From contig CALMNL010000004.1 in NCBI GenBank assembly GCA_937868765.1, forward strand, positions 756,749 to 820,748: a DNA stretch of 64,000 bases. Reading direction: 5' to 3'. Shown piece by piece: positions 34,476-42,213 of the stretch. The stretch is from an uncultured Desulfatitalea sp. GTDB lineage: Bacteria; Desulfobacterota; Desulfobacteria; Desulfobacterales; Desulfosarcinaceae. The notes under the pieces were generated by a model. The model saw nothing but the letters and a program-made list of their open reading frames with translations, was not told the DNA's origin and did not search any database. The position numbers were made by a program, and so were the translations under genes. Numbering within the stretch: position 1 is the first letter of the stretch; each line of letters begins with the position of its first letter.

Positions 34476-35099
34476 TTACGATAAGTAGTATTTGGCACCT
34501 CTCGTCTTACCTTCCATACGAAGTTCGTTTCCAACAAGTGGTGCCACAACAACTTGCACCATCTTTTTGTTCATCCCTAAAATATCAGCGATTTCTACGA
34601 CCCGAAGTCCAGGCTGTTTCTGAATCAATAAAAGGATTTGTTTTTTTGCGTCATCAAAATAGTCATCTACACTTCGACGTGTACTTCTTGGATACCATTG
34701 GTCTAAAAGAACGGAGAGCTTATCCTCAAACTCAGAAAAGCTCTGATATTGAATCCTATCTAAGCCGCGAATATCACTAGGAACCTCTTTGATATCCGTT
34801 TTATCGGGGTTAAAACATATATACCAATCATCTGATGATGCGAGTGCTATTCCCAATTCCAGTGTCACATTCGGGTTCCAAGCTGAGATGTCAAAGAGTG
34901 AAAAATCAGATCCTCGGATGAAACTGATGATTTTTTGGAGAATATGCATATTTGTAATTTTTTCATCCGCAAAAATAAATTTTACATCAAATGCCTTTTC
35001 TAGAGAAGCATAGACTTTGCGATAATCTCTTTGATCGTAAAGATAATAGGCATATGCAACGAATATTTGCTTTGTGAGGTTCTCTAGAGGTTTAACCAC
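34476..35099 (-). CDS. TIR/deoxyribosyltransferase-like protein with C-terminal winged helix (cassette gene)
   Basis: A 207-residue product. Residues 10-130 have the flavodoxin-like TIR/nucleoside-deoxyribosyltransferase fold: QIFVAYAYYLYD at the first strand, then SDFSLFDISAWNPNVTLELG with candidate catalytic Glu81. Residues 145-207 form a winged helix (GLRVVEIADILGMNKKMVQV). Such proteins bind or cleave nucleotides such as NAD and are frequent in anti-phage or stress loci. The GTG start at 35099 has an AAGGAGG site. The cassette begins TTAGCA and its attC left core is TGCTAAC, the diagnostic complement. A+T-rich, unlike core genes. Biological role inferred only. Confidence 0.65.
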   Translation of the reverse strand: MVKPLENLTKQIFVAYAYYLYDQRDYRKVYASLEKAFDVKFIFADEKITNMHILQKIISFIRGSDFSLFDISAWNPNVTLELGIALASSDDWYICFNPDKTDIKEVPSDIRGLDRIQYQSFSEFEDKLSVLLDQWYPRSTRRSVDDYFDDAKKQILLLIQKQPGLRVVEIADILGMNKKMVQVVVAPLVGNELRMEGKTRGAKYYLS

Positions 35100-35115
35100 A
35101 TCTCCTCCTTTTAGT

Positions 35116-35182
35116 TGCTAACGTAGGCTTCAGCGGGAGCGGCCGCTTTTTGGCCGCGATCCGCTGTAAGCCAAGGTTCTAT
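35116..35182 (-). repeat. attC recombination site C (67 bp)
   Basis: Read on the - strand it has left core ATAGAAC and right core GTTAGCA. Between them the arms pair as GGCTT/AAGCC, CAGCGG/CCGCTG and GCGGCC/GGCCGC, with short unpaired bulges and an A-rich loop. This is the folded-strand architecture of integron attC sites. The left core is complementary to the first bases of the cassette it closes (gene 35335-35667). Confidence 0.85.
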
Positions 35183-35230
35183 GCCAAAATATCTGGTTTA
35201 CAAAAGTAAATCTTTTCATTCCCGTTTATT

Positions 35231-35282
35231 GGAGGCACTTTGCATGTAAGCCGTAAACAACACATGCTGTACAATGGCCTCC
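35231..35282. repeat. Two-level inverted repeat inside a cassette
   Basis: Outer arms GGAGGC (35231-35236) and GCCTCC (35277-35282) enclose inner arms GCATGT (35242-35247) and ACATGC (35262-35267). It lies in the 3' untranslated part of the cassette carrying gene 35335-35667. No T-tract follows, so terminator function is doubtful. Confidence 0.5.
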
Positions 35283-35334
35283 ATACATCACTATCTTTGT
35301 ATTCGCATAAAAACTTCCATGCAAATGCTCCCTT

Positions 35335-35667
35335 TTATTGGCTAATTCTACTTTCATTTGTAATAAGCAATATAAGGCTTTCCTTCAGATCCTTAAGAAG
35401 AGTTTCAGGTGATTCATAGGCCTGTGGCTCGAATGGCATATACCAAAAAGACTCATTCTTTGTTGTCGATTTTAAGCAAGCCACTATTCCTGCCTCAATA
35501 GTAGGATCATCATCATAAAGGTATAATTCTATTTCATATTCGCTTTTTTCCGTGAAATTGAATTTAAACACAGCATAGTCGTTTTCATGAATCACTGTCA
35601 CGATTTGGTTAGGCGCCTTCTTTTTAAGAAAGGAAAGCAATTCTGCTTGTGATTCACTCGATTTCAT
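35335..35667 (-). CDS. Hypothetical cassette protein (110 aa)
   Basis: An acidic, soluble 110-residue protein. A helical start (SSESQAELLSFLKKK) is followed by beta-rich stretches (YAVFKFNFTEKSEYEIELYL) and a C-terminal helix (ETLLKDLKESLILLI). Small acidic folds of this sort occur among immunity and antitoxin proteins, but no family is recognised. ATG 35667 is preferred because upstream codons lie within the attC core of the preceding site. The cassette begins TTCTAT and closes with an attC left core ATAGAAC. Confidence 0.6.
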   Translation of the reverse strand: MKSSESQAELLSFLKKKAPNQIVTVIHENDYAVFKFNFTEKSEYEIELYLYDDDPTIEAGIVACLKSTTKNESFWYMPFEPQAYESPETLLKDLKESLILLITNESRISQ

Positions 35668-35677
35668 ATTAGCCCGC

Positions 35678-35744
35678 ATAGAACGCATTGCTCACCGGAG
35701 AGGGCCGCCGTTTGGCCTGAATCCAGTGAAGAAAAATGTTCTGT
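35678..35744 (-). repeat. attC recombination site D (67 bp)
   Basis: Left core ACAGAAC and right core GTTCTAT on the - strand. The arms pair CACTGGA with TCCGGTG (one G:T wobble) and GGCC with GGCC around a short loop. Cores depart from the canonical GTTRRRY but keep the cassette rule: ACAGAAC is complementary to the start of the cassette it closes. Confidence 0.78.
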
Positions 35745-35802
35745 GTTTTTCCTACATGAACATCAAATATTAGAAAGCGAATGTCGTTATGCCATTTTAA
35801 AA

Positions 35803-36027
35803 TCAGAAAATATCCAATATTATCTTTTTGCAATCGCTGCACATATCTCCTTTGACAAAAGGACGTTTATAAAGCTTTCCTTTATTAGACCTACTATCTA
35901 CTGGTGTGGCTCCTTTTGCCCATATACCGAGAAGGAGGTTTTTTGATTTTGGCAGCCACTTCAGTTTGTACCTATCCCCAAACAAATTTCCATTTTCCAT
36001 TTCTTTTCCGCAAAAAGGACATTTCAT
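35803..36027 (-). CDS. Small zinc-ribbon protein, DUF6487-like (cassette gene)
   Basis: A 74-residue protein with CPFCGKEMENG at the N-terminus and CSDCKK near the end, forming a CxxC...CxxC zinc ribbon. The overall pattern resembles the small PF20097/DUF6487-type proteins that recur in environmental genomes. ATG 36027 starts the conserved CPxCG motif; codons upstream fall inside the attC site. The cassette begins TTCTGT and ends in an attC left core ACAGAAC. Function unknown. Confidence 0.72.
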   Translation of the reverse strand: MKCPFCGKEMENGNLFGDRYKLKWLPKSKNLLLGIWAKGATPVDSRSNKGKLYKRPFVKGDMCSDCKKIILDIF

Positions 36028-36035
36028 AATTTCAC

Positions 36036-36094
36036 ACAGAACGCTGCGGCTTTGCGGCGAGGGAACCGAGTCCGCCAACAGCCGCTTGTTAGCC
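36036..36094 (-). repeat. attC recombination site E (59 bp)
   Basis: Left core GGCTAAC and right core GTTCTGT on the - strand. The arms pair GCGGCT/AGCCGC and TTGGCG/CGCCGCAA (interrupted), leaving a loop around ACTCGGTTCCC. GGCTAAC is complementary to the first bases (GTTAGCC) of the cassette it closes, which carries gene 36104-36934. Confidence 0.88.
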
Positions 36095-36103
36095 AAAAAT
36101 CAT

Positions 36104-36934
36104 TCAATATGGTGCTTCAACTCGTTGAAATACCATATCATTAAAATCATGTAAAAGATTTGATAGCCCAAATTTAGAGCCTGATTTTATCGAAGAGGAA
36201 AACAAGCAGCCTTTCGAGGCATATACTATTCGCTTGTCATCCAACTCCGCCCATTCCCATTCTGGAAACTTTTCAACCACGCCATCGTCACTAACAAGCT
36301 CGTGCTCATCCCAATATACACCTTTGCCCTCGGGCGAGCCAACTTGAGCATGTGCTACCTTTCTAAGAATCCAACCTTTTGGCAGTGGTTTCTCAAATAC
36401 TACTACGTCTTCCCATTTGCCCTTTTTTTGATGTCCTTTTAAGGCCCAACCGTCGCGTTGCAAACGAATGAAATAGACACCGGGGCATTCGCCACCATAG
36501 TTTTCATTAGGGCAATAGTTATAATCACGGATTACTTCATTAGTTTGCTTGATAATTTCATGCCCACAACCGTCATTTAGCCAGTAAGTATTGCTATTTA
36601 AAAAAAGTCCACCACCATTCCAGCAATCCCCTTTTCCAAATAGTGCTATCGCTTTCATCCAGGGGCTTTTGGAGATAGTTGTCCAAGCCCCTTTCGTTTC
36701 TGTTTCCCATTTACCATTCATTGCAAAATAGATCAGATATTTGCCATTTGGCGATAAATCTGAGCGCCGTTCATAAACACGCCCCTTCAACCATTGTGAT
36801 GGCTTAAATGAATCATTGCGCCTATCCCATTCTATAAAACAAGTGTGCTTAGATGGCCCACGCCTAATGACAACTCCATATTTTGCTTCACTGGCAAACA
36901 GGACATGTAATCTTGCTGGAAATTCTTTATCCAT
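36104..36934 (-). CDS. Conserved hypothetical protein, WG-repeat/beta-propeller-like (cassette gene)
   Basis: A 276-residue soluble protein rich in Trp and Gly-Lys turns. Examples are RLHVLFASEAKYGVVIRRGP, RRSDLSPNGKYLIYFAMNGK and KGDCWNGGGLFLNSNTYW. The repeated strand-turn units suggest a small beta-propeller. Similar proteins are widespread as hypotheticals, often in mobile DNA; no reaction is known. The start at 36934 has only a weak ribosome site. The cassette begins TTAGCC, matching its attC left core GGCTAAC. A+T content is far above the core genome. Confidence 0.7.
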   Translation of the reverse strand: MDKEFPARLHVLFASEAKYGVVIRRGPSKHTCFIEWDRRNDSFKPSQWLKGRVYERRSDLSPNGKYLIYFAMNGKWETETKGAWTTISKSPWMKAIALFGKGDCWNGGGLFLNSNTYWLNDGCGHEIIKQTNEVIRDYNYCPNENYGGECPGVYFIRLQRDGWALKGHQKKGKWEDVVVFEKPLPKGWILRKVAHAQVGSPEGKGVYWDEHELVSDDGVVEKFPEWEWAELDDKRIVYASKGCLFSSSIKSGSKFGLSNLLHDFNDMVFQRVEAPY

Positions 36935-36949
36935 TGCACTTATTCTGTT

Positions 36950-37011
36950 GGCTAACGCTGCTTTTCAGCGGGCGCGGCTTTTTGCGCTCCGTTGCAAAAG
37001 CTTGGTTAGAG
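36950..37011 (-). repeat. attC recombination site F (62 bp)
   Basis: Left core CTCTAAC and right core GTTAGCC on the - strand. Arms pair GCTTTT/AAAAGC, CAACGG/CCGCTG (one mismatch) and GCGC/GCGC around an A-rich loop. CTCTAAC is complementary to GTTAGAG at 38188-38182, the start of the cassette that this site closes. Confidence 0.87.
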
Positions 37012-37018
37012 GATTAAA

Positions 37019-38170
37019 TTAGAACAACATGCCACAAAAAGTAGCAATCAAAGGAGTTAATTGACCAGCAAAACTTGCAATTGAGGAAACGCTGCCAAGA
37101 AAATTAATATTCTCTTTAATAATATGGCCATCTGGATTTTTACACTCTAATTGCGACTTAATTTCGTTAATGCTGTTGGATATTGAAATGTATTCTTTCT
37201 TTGATAATCCATCATCATTTTCAGATACTTTAAGCATTTTATTGAGCAATTCATTGATATCTTGTTGTGTATTTATTAGTTGAGTAGAATTTGCAGAGTC
37301 AATCATTACATTACTTCTATCTGCACATATATTCCCAATTTTTTTTCTCATGTTTAAATCTCCATTAACATTTATAATTTGTCTTTGTGCTGACAAAGAT
37401 TCTACCAGTATTTCTCTTAAATGTTCGATCACCGAATCTTTTCGAAAACACTCATTTTGATATAGTTGATTTTCAATTCTTAAGTCGCTTAATTTCATTT
37501 CAAGCAAGGCCTTTTCTTCCTCGCCAGAATTTCTGTCTTTTTCTAGACTTTCCATCTGCATTTGGAGAAGTCTAATTTTTTCCTTTCCTTGTTTAATCTC
37601 ACTGTCTTTTCGATTTAATGAAAAGTCAAATATTTCTTTAAAAGATGTGTAAGCATGCTGTATTATCAGCATACGATTTTTTAAATTGGATTTAAGTTGG
37701 AACTCCTGAAGTTTAGAACAATTTACTTTGATGTCATCTACGCCCTTATTCTCTTTTATTCTAATCAAATATTCGTCCAAATTTTTATAAATTTTATTTC
37801 TTGACCATTTAGATGACCCATCAGGCAAATCGAACTTAAATGCTATTTTATCATTTAGACTGGTATCGATAGAAAGAAAAACAATATACCCTTTAAGTTT
37901 TGAGAATTCTTCAAATCCTTTTAGTGCATCATGAAATATGTTTTTTTCACAATTGGGCATATTAAAGACTTTGTAATCCATCCATATCAGAAGTTTTTCT
38001 TTTTTTTCATTATTTATACTGAAGTGTGTACTATCATCCCAAAAAGAGGTATGCCATTTGCTTAGTTTATATTGTTCGTTTTCTATCTTTTTTTTCAAAA
38101 CACTGATTTCTTCATTTGCAGCATTAAGTTTTTCCTGCAAATCTTGTTCTTTATTCTTTTTAGCACTCAT
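37019..38170 (-). CDS. Coiled-coil protein with hydrophobic C-terminus (cassette gene)
   Basis: A 383-residue, Lys/Glu/Asn-rich product. Residues 5-40 and ~205-275 are strongly coiled-coil (LQEKLNAANEEISVLKKKIE; KIRLLQMQMESLEKDRNSGE). Between them is a globular alpha/beta region (YIVFLSIDTSLNDKIAFKFD). The last ~30 residues are hydrophobic (NFLGSVSSIASFAGQLTPLI) and may be membrane-seeking. ATG 38170 follows an AGAGGAAGGGA site. This is the first cassette of the array and its largest gene. No family was recognised. Confidence 0.65.
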   Translation of the reverse strand: MSAKKNKEQDLQEKLNAANEEISVLKKKIENEQYKLSKWHTSFWDDSTHFSINNEKKEKLLIWMDYKVFNMPNCEKNIFHDALKGFEEFSKLKGYIVFLSIDTSLNDKIAFKFDLPDGSSKWSRNKIYKNLDEYLIRIKENKGVDDIKVNCSKLQEFQLKSNLKNRMLIIQHAYTSFKEIFDFSLNRKDSEIKQGKEKIRLLQMQMESLEKDRNSGEEEKALLEMKLSDLRIENQLYQNECFRKDSVIEHLREILVESLSAQRQIINVNGDLNMRKKIGNICADRSNVMIDSANSTQLINTQQDINELLNKMLKVSENDDGLSKKEYISISNSINEIKSQLECKNPDGHIIKENINFLGSVSSIASFAGQLTPLIATFCGMLF

Positions 38171-38472
38171 TATTTCCCTTCCTCTAACTTGGTTTAGTCC
38201 GCCTATTAGACGCCTTATTTGACGTCTAATCGAGGGACGAATGGGATATTTCCTCACAAGTGTGGTCTAGTCACCCGATTCTGCCTTGCTAGACCACGAA
38301 AATGCAATCTAGATCTTTCCCATTTAGTGTTATGCGGGCCACCCGCCATAAATGGCCGTCCCCGCCTGTTTGGGCCCTCTTCTTTTTGGTTTGACCTGCG
38401 ATATTTACTGCACCTTATGCGCTTCTGCATTTTTACGTCAATGGAATAATTGCATTTTTCGGTTTTCCGGCA
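38171..38472. other. Head of the cassette array: core site and stacked hairpins
   Basis: No gene seen. The - strand core GTTAGAG lies at 38188-38182. Upstream of it on the - strand are a perfect 8-bp hairpin (ATTAGACG 38205-38212 with CGTCTAAT 38223-38230) and a nested one: AATGGGA 38240-38246 with TCCCATT 38318-38324, enclosing GTGGTCTAG 38262-38270 with CTAGACCAC 38289-38297. GTTATGC (+) at 38329-38335 could be a matching left core. Together they may be a long attC or an attI-like site; no integrase gene adjoins it. Confidence 0.5.
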
Positions 38473-40182
38473 TCAGTCGGCCGGTGCGGCCGGGCCGTCC
38501 AGGCCGAGCGTGCCTCCCGGGTTCATGATGCCGTGGGGGTCGAAGTGGCGCTTGAGGGCGCGCAGGACGGCCATCTGTTCGGGGCCGAGGTGCTGTTCCA
38601 TCCAGGGGCCCATGAGCTTGCCGGTGCCGTGGTGGTGGCTGAGCGAGCCGCCATTTTCCAGGATCCGGGTGATGATGTCGGCCTGGAAGCGGCAATAGGC
38701 TTCCACGGGCATGAGCGGCGTGATGAAGATAAAGTAGAGATTGGTGCCCTGGGGGTAGAAGTGGGAAGCATGGGTCAGGCAGATGGTGCGGGGCCGGTCG
38801 GTGATGAAAGCACGCACGCCGGCGTGGACCTGCATCAGGCGGTCCCAGGGCACGGCGGTCTCCAGGGTGTCGATGAGCACGCCCATGTCGTAGAGATCGT
38901 CGCGCATGTATGGATCGAGGAAGCGGCCGTGGGCCCACTTGCGCGCCGGGTAGCCGCTGAGCCACAGGCCGCCCAGGCGGCGGCAGATGCGCCCGCTGCG
39001 GCGGGCGATGTTGGCCGCGAAATGCTTCTCGCCGTCGGCCTGGCCGATGAGCAGGCAGCGCTGGTGGGCATTGAGCCCGCGCCATTGCAGAAATCGCTGG
39101 GCCAGGGGGTGGTTCAGGCCGTAGGCCTGCACGGCGGCATCGGTCTCTTCGGCATCGGAGATGCGCAGCATGGAGGGCATGCCGAATTCGCCCTGGGAGA
39201 TGCGCCGGGCCGCCTCCACGGCCGCCAGCCAGTTGGGCAGCATGTAGGCGAAGCATTTGCGGCCGCCCAGGTCGGCGCGGAAGATCTTCAGGGTCACGGC
39301 CGTGAGCACGCCGAAGGCCCCTTCGCTGCCCTTCATGATGTCGTTGACCTTGGGCCCGGTGGCCGTGGCCGCGAAGTCGGCGGTGGTAAAGGTGCCTACC
39401 GGCGTGACATACTCCTGGCTCACCACCAGGTCGCAGGCATCGCCGTAGTAGCTGGACTGCTGGCCCGAGCCCAGGGCCGCGATCCAGCCGCCCACCGAGG
39501 AGAACTCGAAGGATTGGGGAAAGTGGCCGCCGGTGTAGCGTTGACGGGCCGCGCAGCGCTCGGGGGCGTGATGCAGGTAGTCTTCGTAGGCCGGCCCCAG
39601 GATGCCCGGCTGCACGGTGACCGTCTGGTTGGTCTCGTTGAAGGCCAGCACCCGGTGCATGTGGGTGGCCATCACCAGGGTCACCCCGCCCCGGGCCGGT
39701 TTCACTCCCAGGGTCACCGACGAACCGCCGCCGAAGACCGTCAGCGGAATGCGCTGGGCGTGGCAGTAGGCCACGATGGCGGCCACGTCCTCCTTGTGGC
39801 GGGGATGGAGCACCAGGTCGCTGGCCGCGGCCGGCGCCTCGTCGCGCAGCCGCAGCACTTCTTCGGCGGACTGGCCGTGGGCGTAGCGCGTGCGGGAAAA
39901 GCCGTCCTGTTGCGCGTTTTCCGGGCCGACGATGGCCGTCAAGCGCGCCGCATGGATCTCATCCAGGGCCGGGGCCGCCGCTGGCCGCAGCTTGGTGGTC
40001 CCCGCCTGCCGGGGGGCGCGCCATGGATCCGGGCCCAGGGCCAGGCGCTCCTGGAGGTAGCCCAGCAGGCCGGGTTTGGGGTGATAGAAGCGGTCGGGGG
40101 CGCCCCACTTGAAAATGGCGCGGTAGGAGTCGCGGGGCGGCGCTTGCTCGATCCACTGGGGCCGACGGGACTCTGCGGGCAT
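38473..40182 (-). CDS. FAD-binding oxidase, alkylglycerone-phosphate-synthase (AGPS)-like
   Basis: A 569-residue flavoprotein of the VAO/PCMH family. The FAD-binding half shows LVLHPRHKEDVAAIVAYCH, VFGGGSSVTLG and TGGHFPQSFEFSSVGGWIA. The C-terminal half carries SHHHGTGKLMGPWMEQHLG, the HHHG motif of AGPS, whose histidines act in exchanging an acyl for an alkyl chain on dihydroxyacetone phosphate to make ether lipids. AAGGAG precedes ATG 40182. It is divergent from a glycerol-3-phosphate dehydrogenase and FGGY kinase, supporting a C3-phosphate or ether-lipid role. The exact reaction is inferred; a soluble 2-hydroxyacid oxidase is the alternative. Confidence 0.85.
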   Translation of the reverse strand: MPAESRRPQWIEQAPPRDSYRAIFKWGAPDRFYHPKPGLLGYLQERLALGPDPWRAPRQAGTTKLRPAAAPALDEIHAARLTAIVGPENAQQDGFSRTRYAHGQSAEEVLRLRDEAPAAASDLVLHPRHKEDVAAIVAYCHAQRIPLTVFGGGSSVTLGVKPARGGVTLVMATHMHRVLAFNETNQTVTVQPGILGPAYEDYLHHAPERCAARQRYTGGHFPQSFEFSSVGGWIAALGSGQQSSYYGDACDLVVSQEYVTPVGTFTTADFAATATGPKVNDIMKGSEGAFGVLTAVTLKIFRADLGGRKCFAYMLPNWLAAVEAARRISQGEFGMPSMLRISDAEETDAAVQAYGLNHPLAQRFLQWRGLNAHQRCLLIGQADGEKHFAANIARRSGRICRRLGGLWLSGYPARKWAHGRFLDPYMRDDLYDMGVLIDTLETAVPWDRLMQVHAGVRAFITDRPRTICLTHASHFYPQGTNLYFIFITPLMPVEAYCRFQADIITRILENGGSLSHHHGTGKLMGPWMEQHLGPEQMAVLRALKRHFDPHGIMNPGGTLGLDGPAAPAD

Positions 40183-40517
40183 GGCATGCTCCTTGGCGGG
40201 TCGTTTTTGTAATTCAATATCACCTATCGCCTTTTTGCAACATCCTATGTTATGGAAAGGATAGCATTTCATTTTCAGGATCCCACGGTGCCAGGCGGAA
40301 CCGGTGACGGGTCTGCGACACGTCAGACGGCGAATCTTTGGGATGCTTAAGTGCAGCGGAGGAAAAGCGCCCTGGACTGTCTGAGCGCAGCGAGTTTCCA
40401 GGGCGCCTGGAGCGCGCTTTAGCATCCCTGATTCGGCGGCGTGTGGCGCAGGCCTGTCACCGGTTCCGACGCCGAAGCCATAAATGAAAAAAGTTCCACC
40501 AACGGTCGGGAGAAACG
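40183..40517. other. 335-bp divergent promoter region containing a large palindrome
   Basis: No gene seen. It separates the AGPS-like gene (-) from the glycerol-3-phosphate dehydrogenase gene (+). About half is taken by the 173-bp inverted repeat described separately. The remaining A+T-rich stretch 40205-40275 probably holds the - strand promoter, but no hexamer pair is convincing. Confidence 0.5.
40296..40468. repeat. 173-bp imperfect palindrome (giant hairpin)
   Basis: The ends are perfect 13-bp inverted repeats (CGGAACCGGTGAC at 40296-40308, its complement at 40456-40468). Symmetry continues inward with few mismatches: CTGCG/CGCAG, CGAATC/GATTCG, GGGATGCT/AGCATCCC and GCGCCCTGGA/TCCAGGGCGC. 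The loop lies around CTGTCTGAGCGCAGCGAG. It contains no reading frame. It may be a repeated intergenic palindromic element or a non-autonomous mobile element. Confidence 0.85.
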
Positions 40518-42188
40518 ATGCCCCACCTTCCATCGAGCTGCGACCTGGTGATCATCGGCGGCGGCGTCACCGGCGCCGGACTCTTCCACGAGACCACGCG
40601 CCTGGGCCTGACCGTGGTGCTGGCCGAGCAGCACGACTTCGCCTGGGGAACGTCCAGCCGTTCGTCCAAGCTGATCCACGGAGGACTGCGCTACCTGCGC
40701 GAGGGCCACTTCATGCTCACGCGCGACGCGGTCAAGGAGCGCGAGCGGCTGCTGCGCGAGGCGCCGGGCCTGGTGACCCCCATCGCCTTCCTGATGCCGG
40801 TCTATAAAGGCCACGGGCCGGGCCGCTGGACCCTGGAAGCCGGCCTTTCGATCTACGATCTCATGGCCCAGAAGCGGCAGCACCGATTCCTCTCCGCCGA
40901 CGAACTGCTCGCCAAGGTGCCCTTCATCGAGCGCCGGGCGCTGGTCGGCGGGTACCAGTTCTGGGATGCCCAGGTGGACGACGCGCGGCTGGTGCTGCGC
41001 CTCATCGCGGAGGGGCGCACCGCCGGCGGCACGGCCCTGAACTACACCCGGGCGCTGTCGGTGGACCGGGACCCCGACGGCCGGGTGCAGGGCGTCACCC
41101 TCCAGGACGTGGAGAGCGGCGAGATCCACACCATCGCCGCGCCGGCGGTGGTCAACGCCACCGGCTGCTGGGCCGAGGCACTGCATCCCCAGCACGACGG
41201 CAAGCGGCACCTGCGGCCGCTGCGGGGCAGCCACCTGGTCTTTCCCAGCCAGACGCTGCCGGTCCAGTGCGCCGTCTCGTGCATGCACCCCGAGGACGGC
41301 CGGGCGGTGTTCATCATCCCCTGGGAAGGGGTGGTGCTGGTGGGCACCACCGACCTGGACCACCACGGCAGCCTGGCCGTGGAGCCGCGCATCAGCGACG
41401 ACGAGGCGCAATACCTGCTCACCGCCGTGCGCACGCTCTTCCCTTCGCTGGGTCTGTCGTTGAAGCAGTGCATCTCTTCGCTCGCCGGCCTGCGGCCGAT
41501 CATCAGCGGCGGCGACCACAAGGCGCCCTCGGAAGAGTCCCGGGAACACGACATCTGGGTGGACCGCGGCCTGGTGACCATCGCCGGCGGCAAGCTGACC
41601 ACCTACCGGCGGGTGGCCCTGGATGCCCTCAAGGCGGCCCAGCCGTTCCTGCCGCACCTGACGCGGCCCACCCCCGAGAGCCCCGGCTTCGCGGCGGCCG
41701 AACCCCTGCCGCCGGGCCCGGGCATGGCCCCCGAGGCCTGGCAGCGGCTCTGCGGCCGCTACGGCGCCGGTGCCTTCACCATCGCGGCCGAGGCCAGCCC
41801 CGAGGACCTGCAAAACATCCCCGGCACCCCCACCCTGTGGGCCGAACTGCCCTACGCGGCGGCCCACGAAACGGTGCGCCACCTTTCGGACCTGCTGCTG
41901 CGCCGGGTGCGCATCGGCCTGCTGCTGCCCGAGGGGGGCAGGTCGCACCTGGCCCGCATCGAGCTCCTGTGCCGGCCGGTGCTGGGCTGGGACCGGCTGC
42001 GCTGGCGCAGGGAGGTGCGTGCCTACCTGCGGCAATGGCAAGCGGCTCACGGATTCGCCTGGCAGATCCATCCGCCCGGCCTGCTTGCGCACATCCGGCA
42101 GTGGCTGCAGTATCAACTGGACCGTCTCCTCGACCGGTTCCCCTCGATGGCCGAATGGTGGGTGAAGATCGACCGATCCGGATCCTGA
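40518..42188 (+). CDS. glpD: Glycerol-3-phosphate dehydrogenase/oxidase (GlpD-like)
   Basis: A 556-residue flavoprotein. FAD is bound by [21 protein letters not shown] at the N-terminus. Family motifs follow: [55 protein letters not shown] and [14 protein letters not shown]. It oxidises sn-glycerol 3-phosphate to dihydroxyacetone phosphate, passing electrons to quinone at the membrane. A GGGAG site precedes the ATG. The kinase gene follows 25 bp later. DHAP is also the precursor used by the AGPS family, whose member is encoded divergently. Only one of several glycerol-3-phosphate oxidase types is excluded: it is not the NAD(P)+ GpsA form. Confidence 0.9.
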   Translation: MPHLPSSCDLVIIGGGVTGAGLFHETTRLGLTVVLAEQHDFAWGTSSRSSKLIHGGLRYLREGHFMLTRDAVKERERLLREAPGLVTPIAFLMPVYKGHGPGRWTLEAGLSIYDLMAQKRQHRFLSADELLAKVPFIERRALVGGYQFWDAQVDDARLVLRLIAEGRTAGGTALNYTRALSVDRDPDGRVQGVTLQDVESGEIHTIAAPAVVNATGCWAEALHPQHDGKRHLRPLRGSHLVFPSQTLPVQCAVSCMHPEDGRAVFIIPWEGVVLVGTTDLDHHGSLAVEPRISDDEAQYLLTAVRTLFPSLGLSLKQCISSLAGLRPIISGGDHKAPSEESREHDIWVDRGLVTIAGGKLTTYRRVALDALKAAQPFLPHLTRPTPESPGFAAAEPLPPGPGMAPEAWQRLCGRYGAGAFTIAAEASPEDLQNIPGTPTLWAELPYAAAHETVRHLSDLLLRRVRIGLLLPEGGRSHLARIELLCRPVLGWDRLRWRREVRAYLRQWQAAHGFAWQIHPPGLLAHIRQWLQYQLDRLLDRFPSMAEWWVKIDRSGS

Positions 42189-42213
42189 ACGGGTATCGCA
42201 AATAGGAAGGCAC

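Noticed and set aside
33800-38470. Integron integrase gene in or near the cassette array
   Set aside because: No tyrosine-recombinase motif was found on either strand; the array must lack its integrase or be distant from it.
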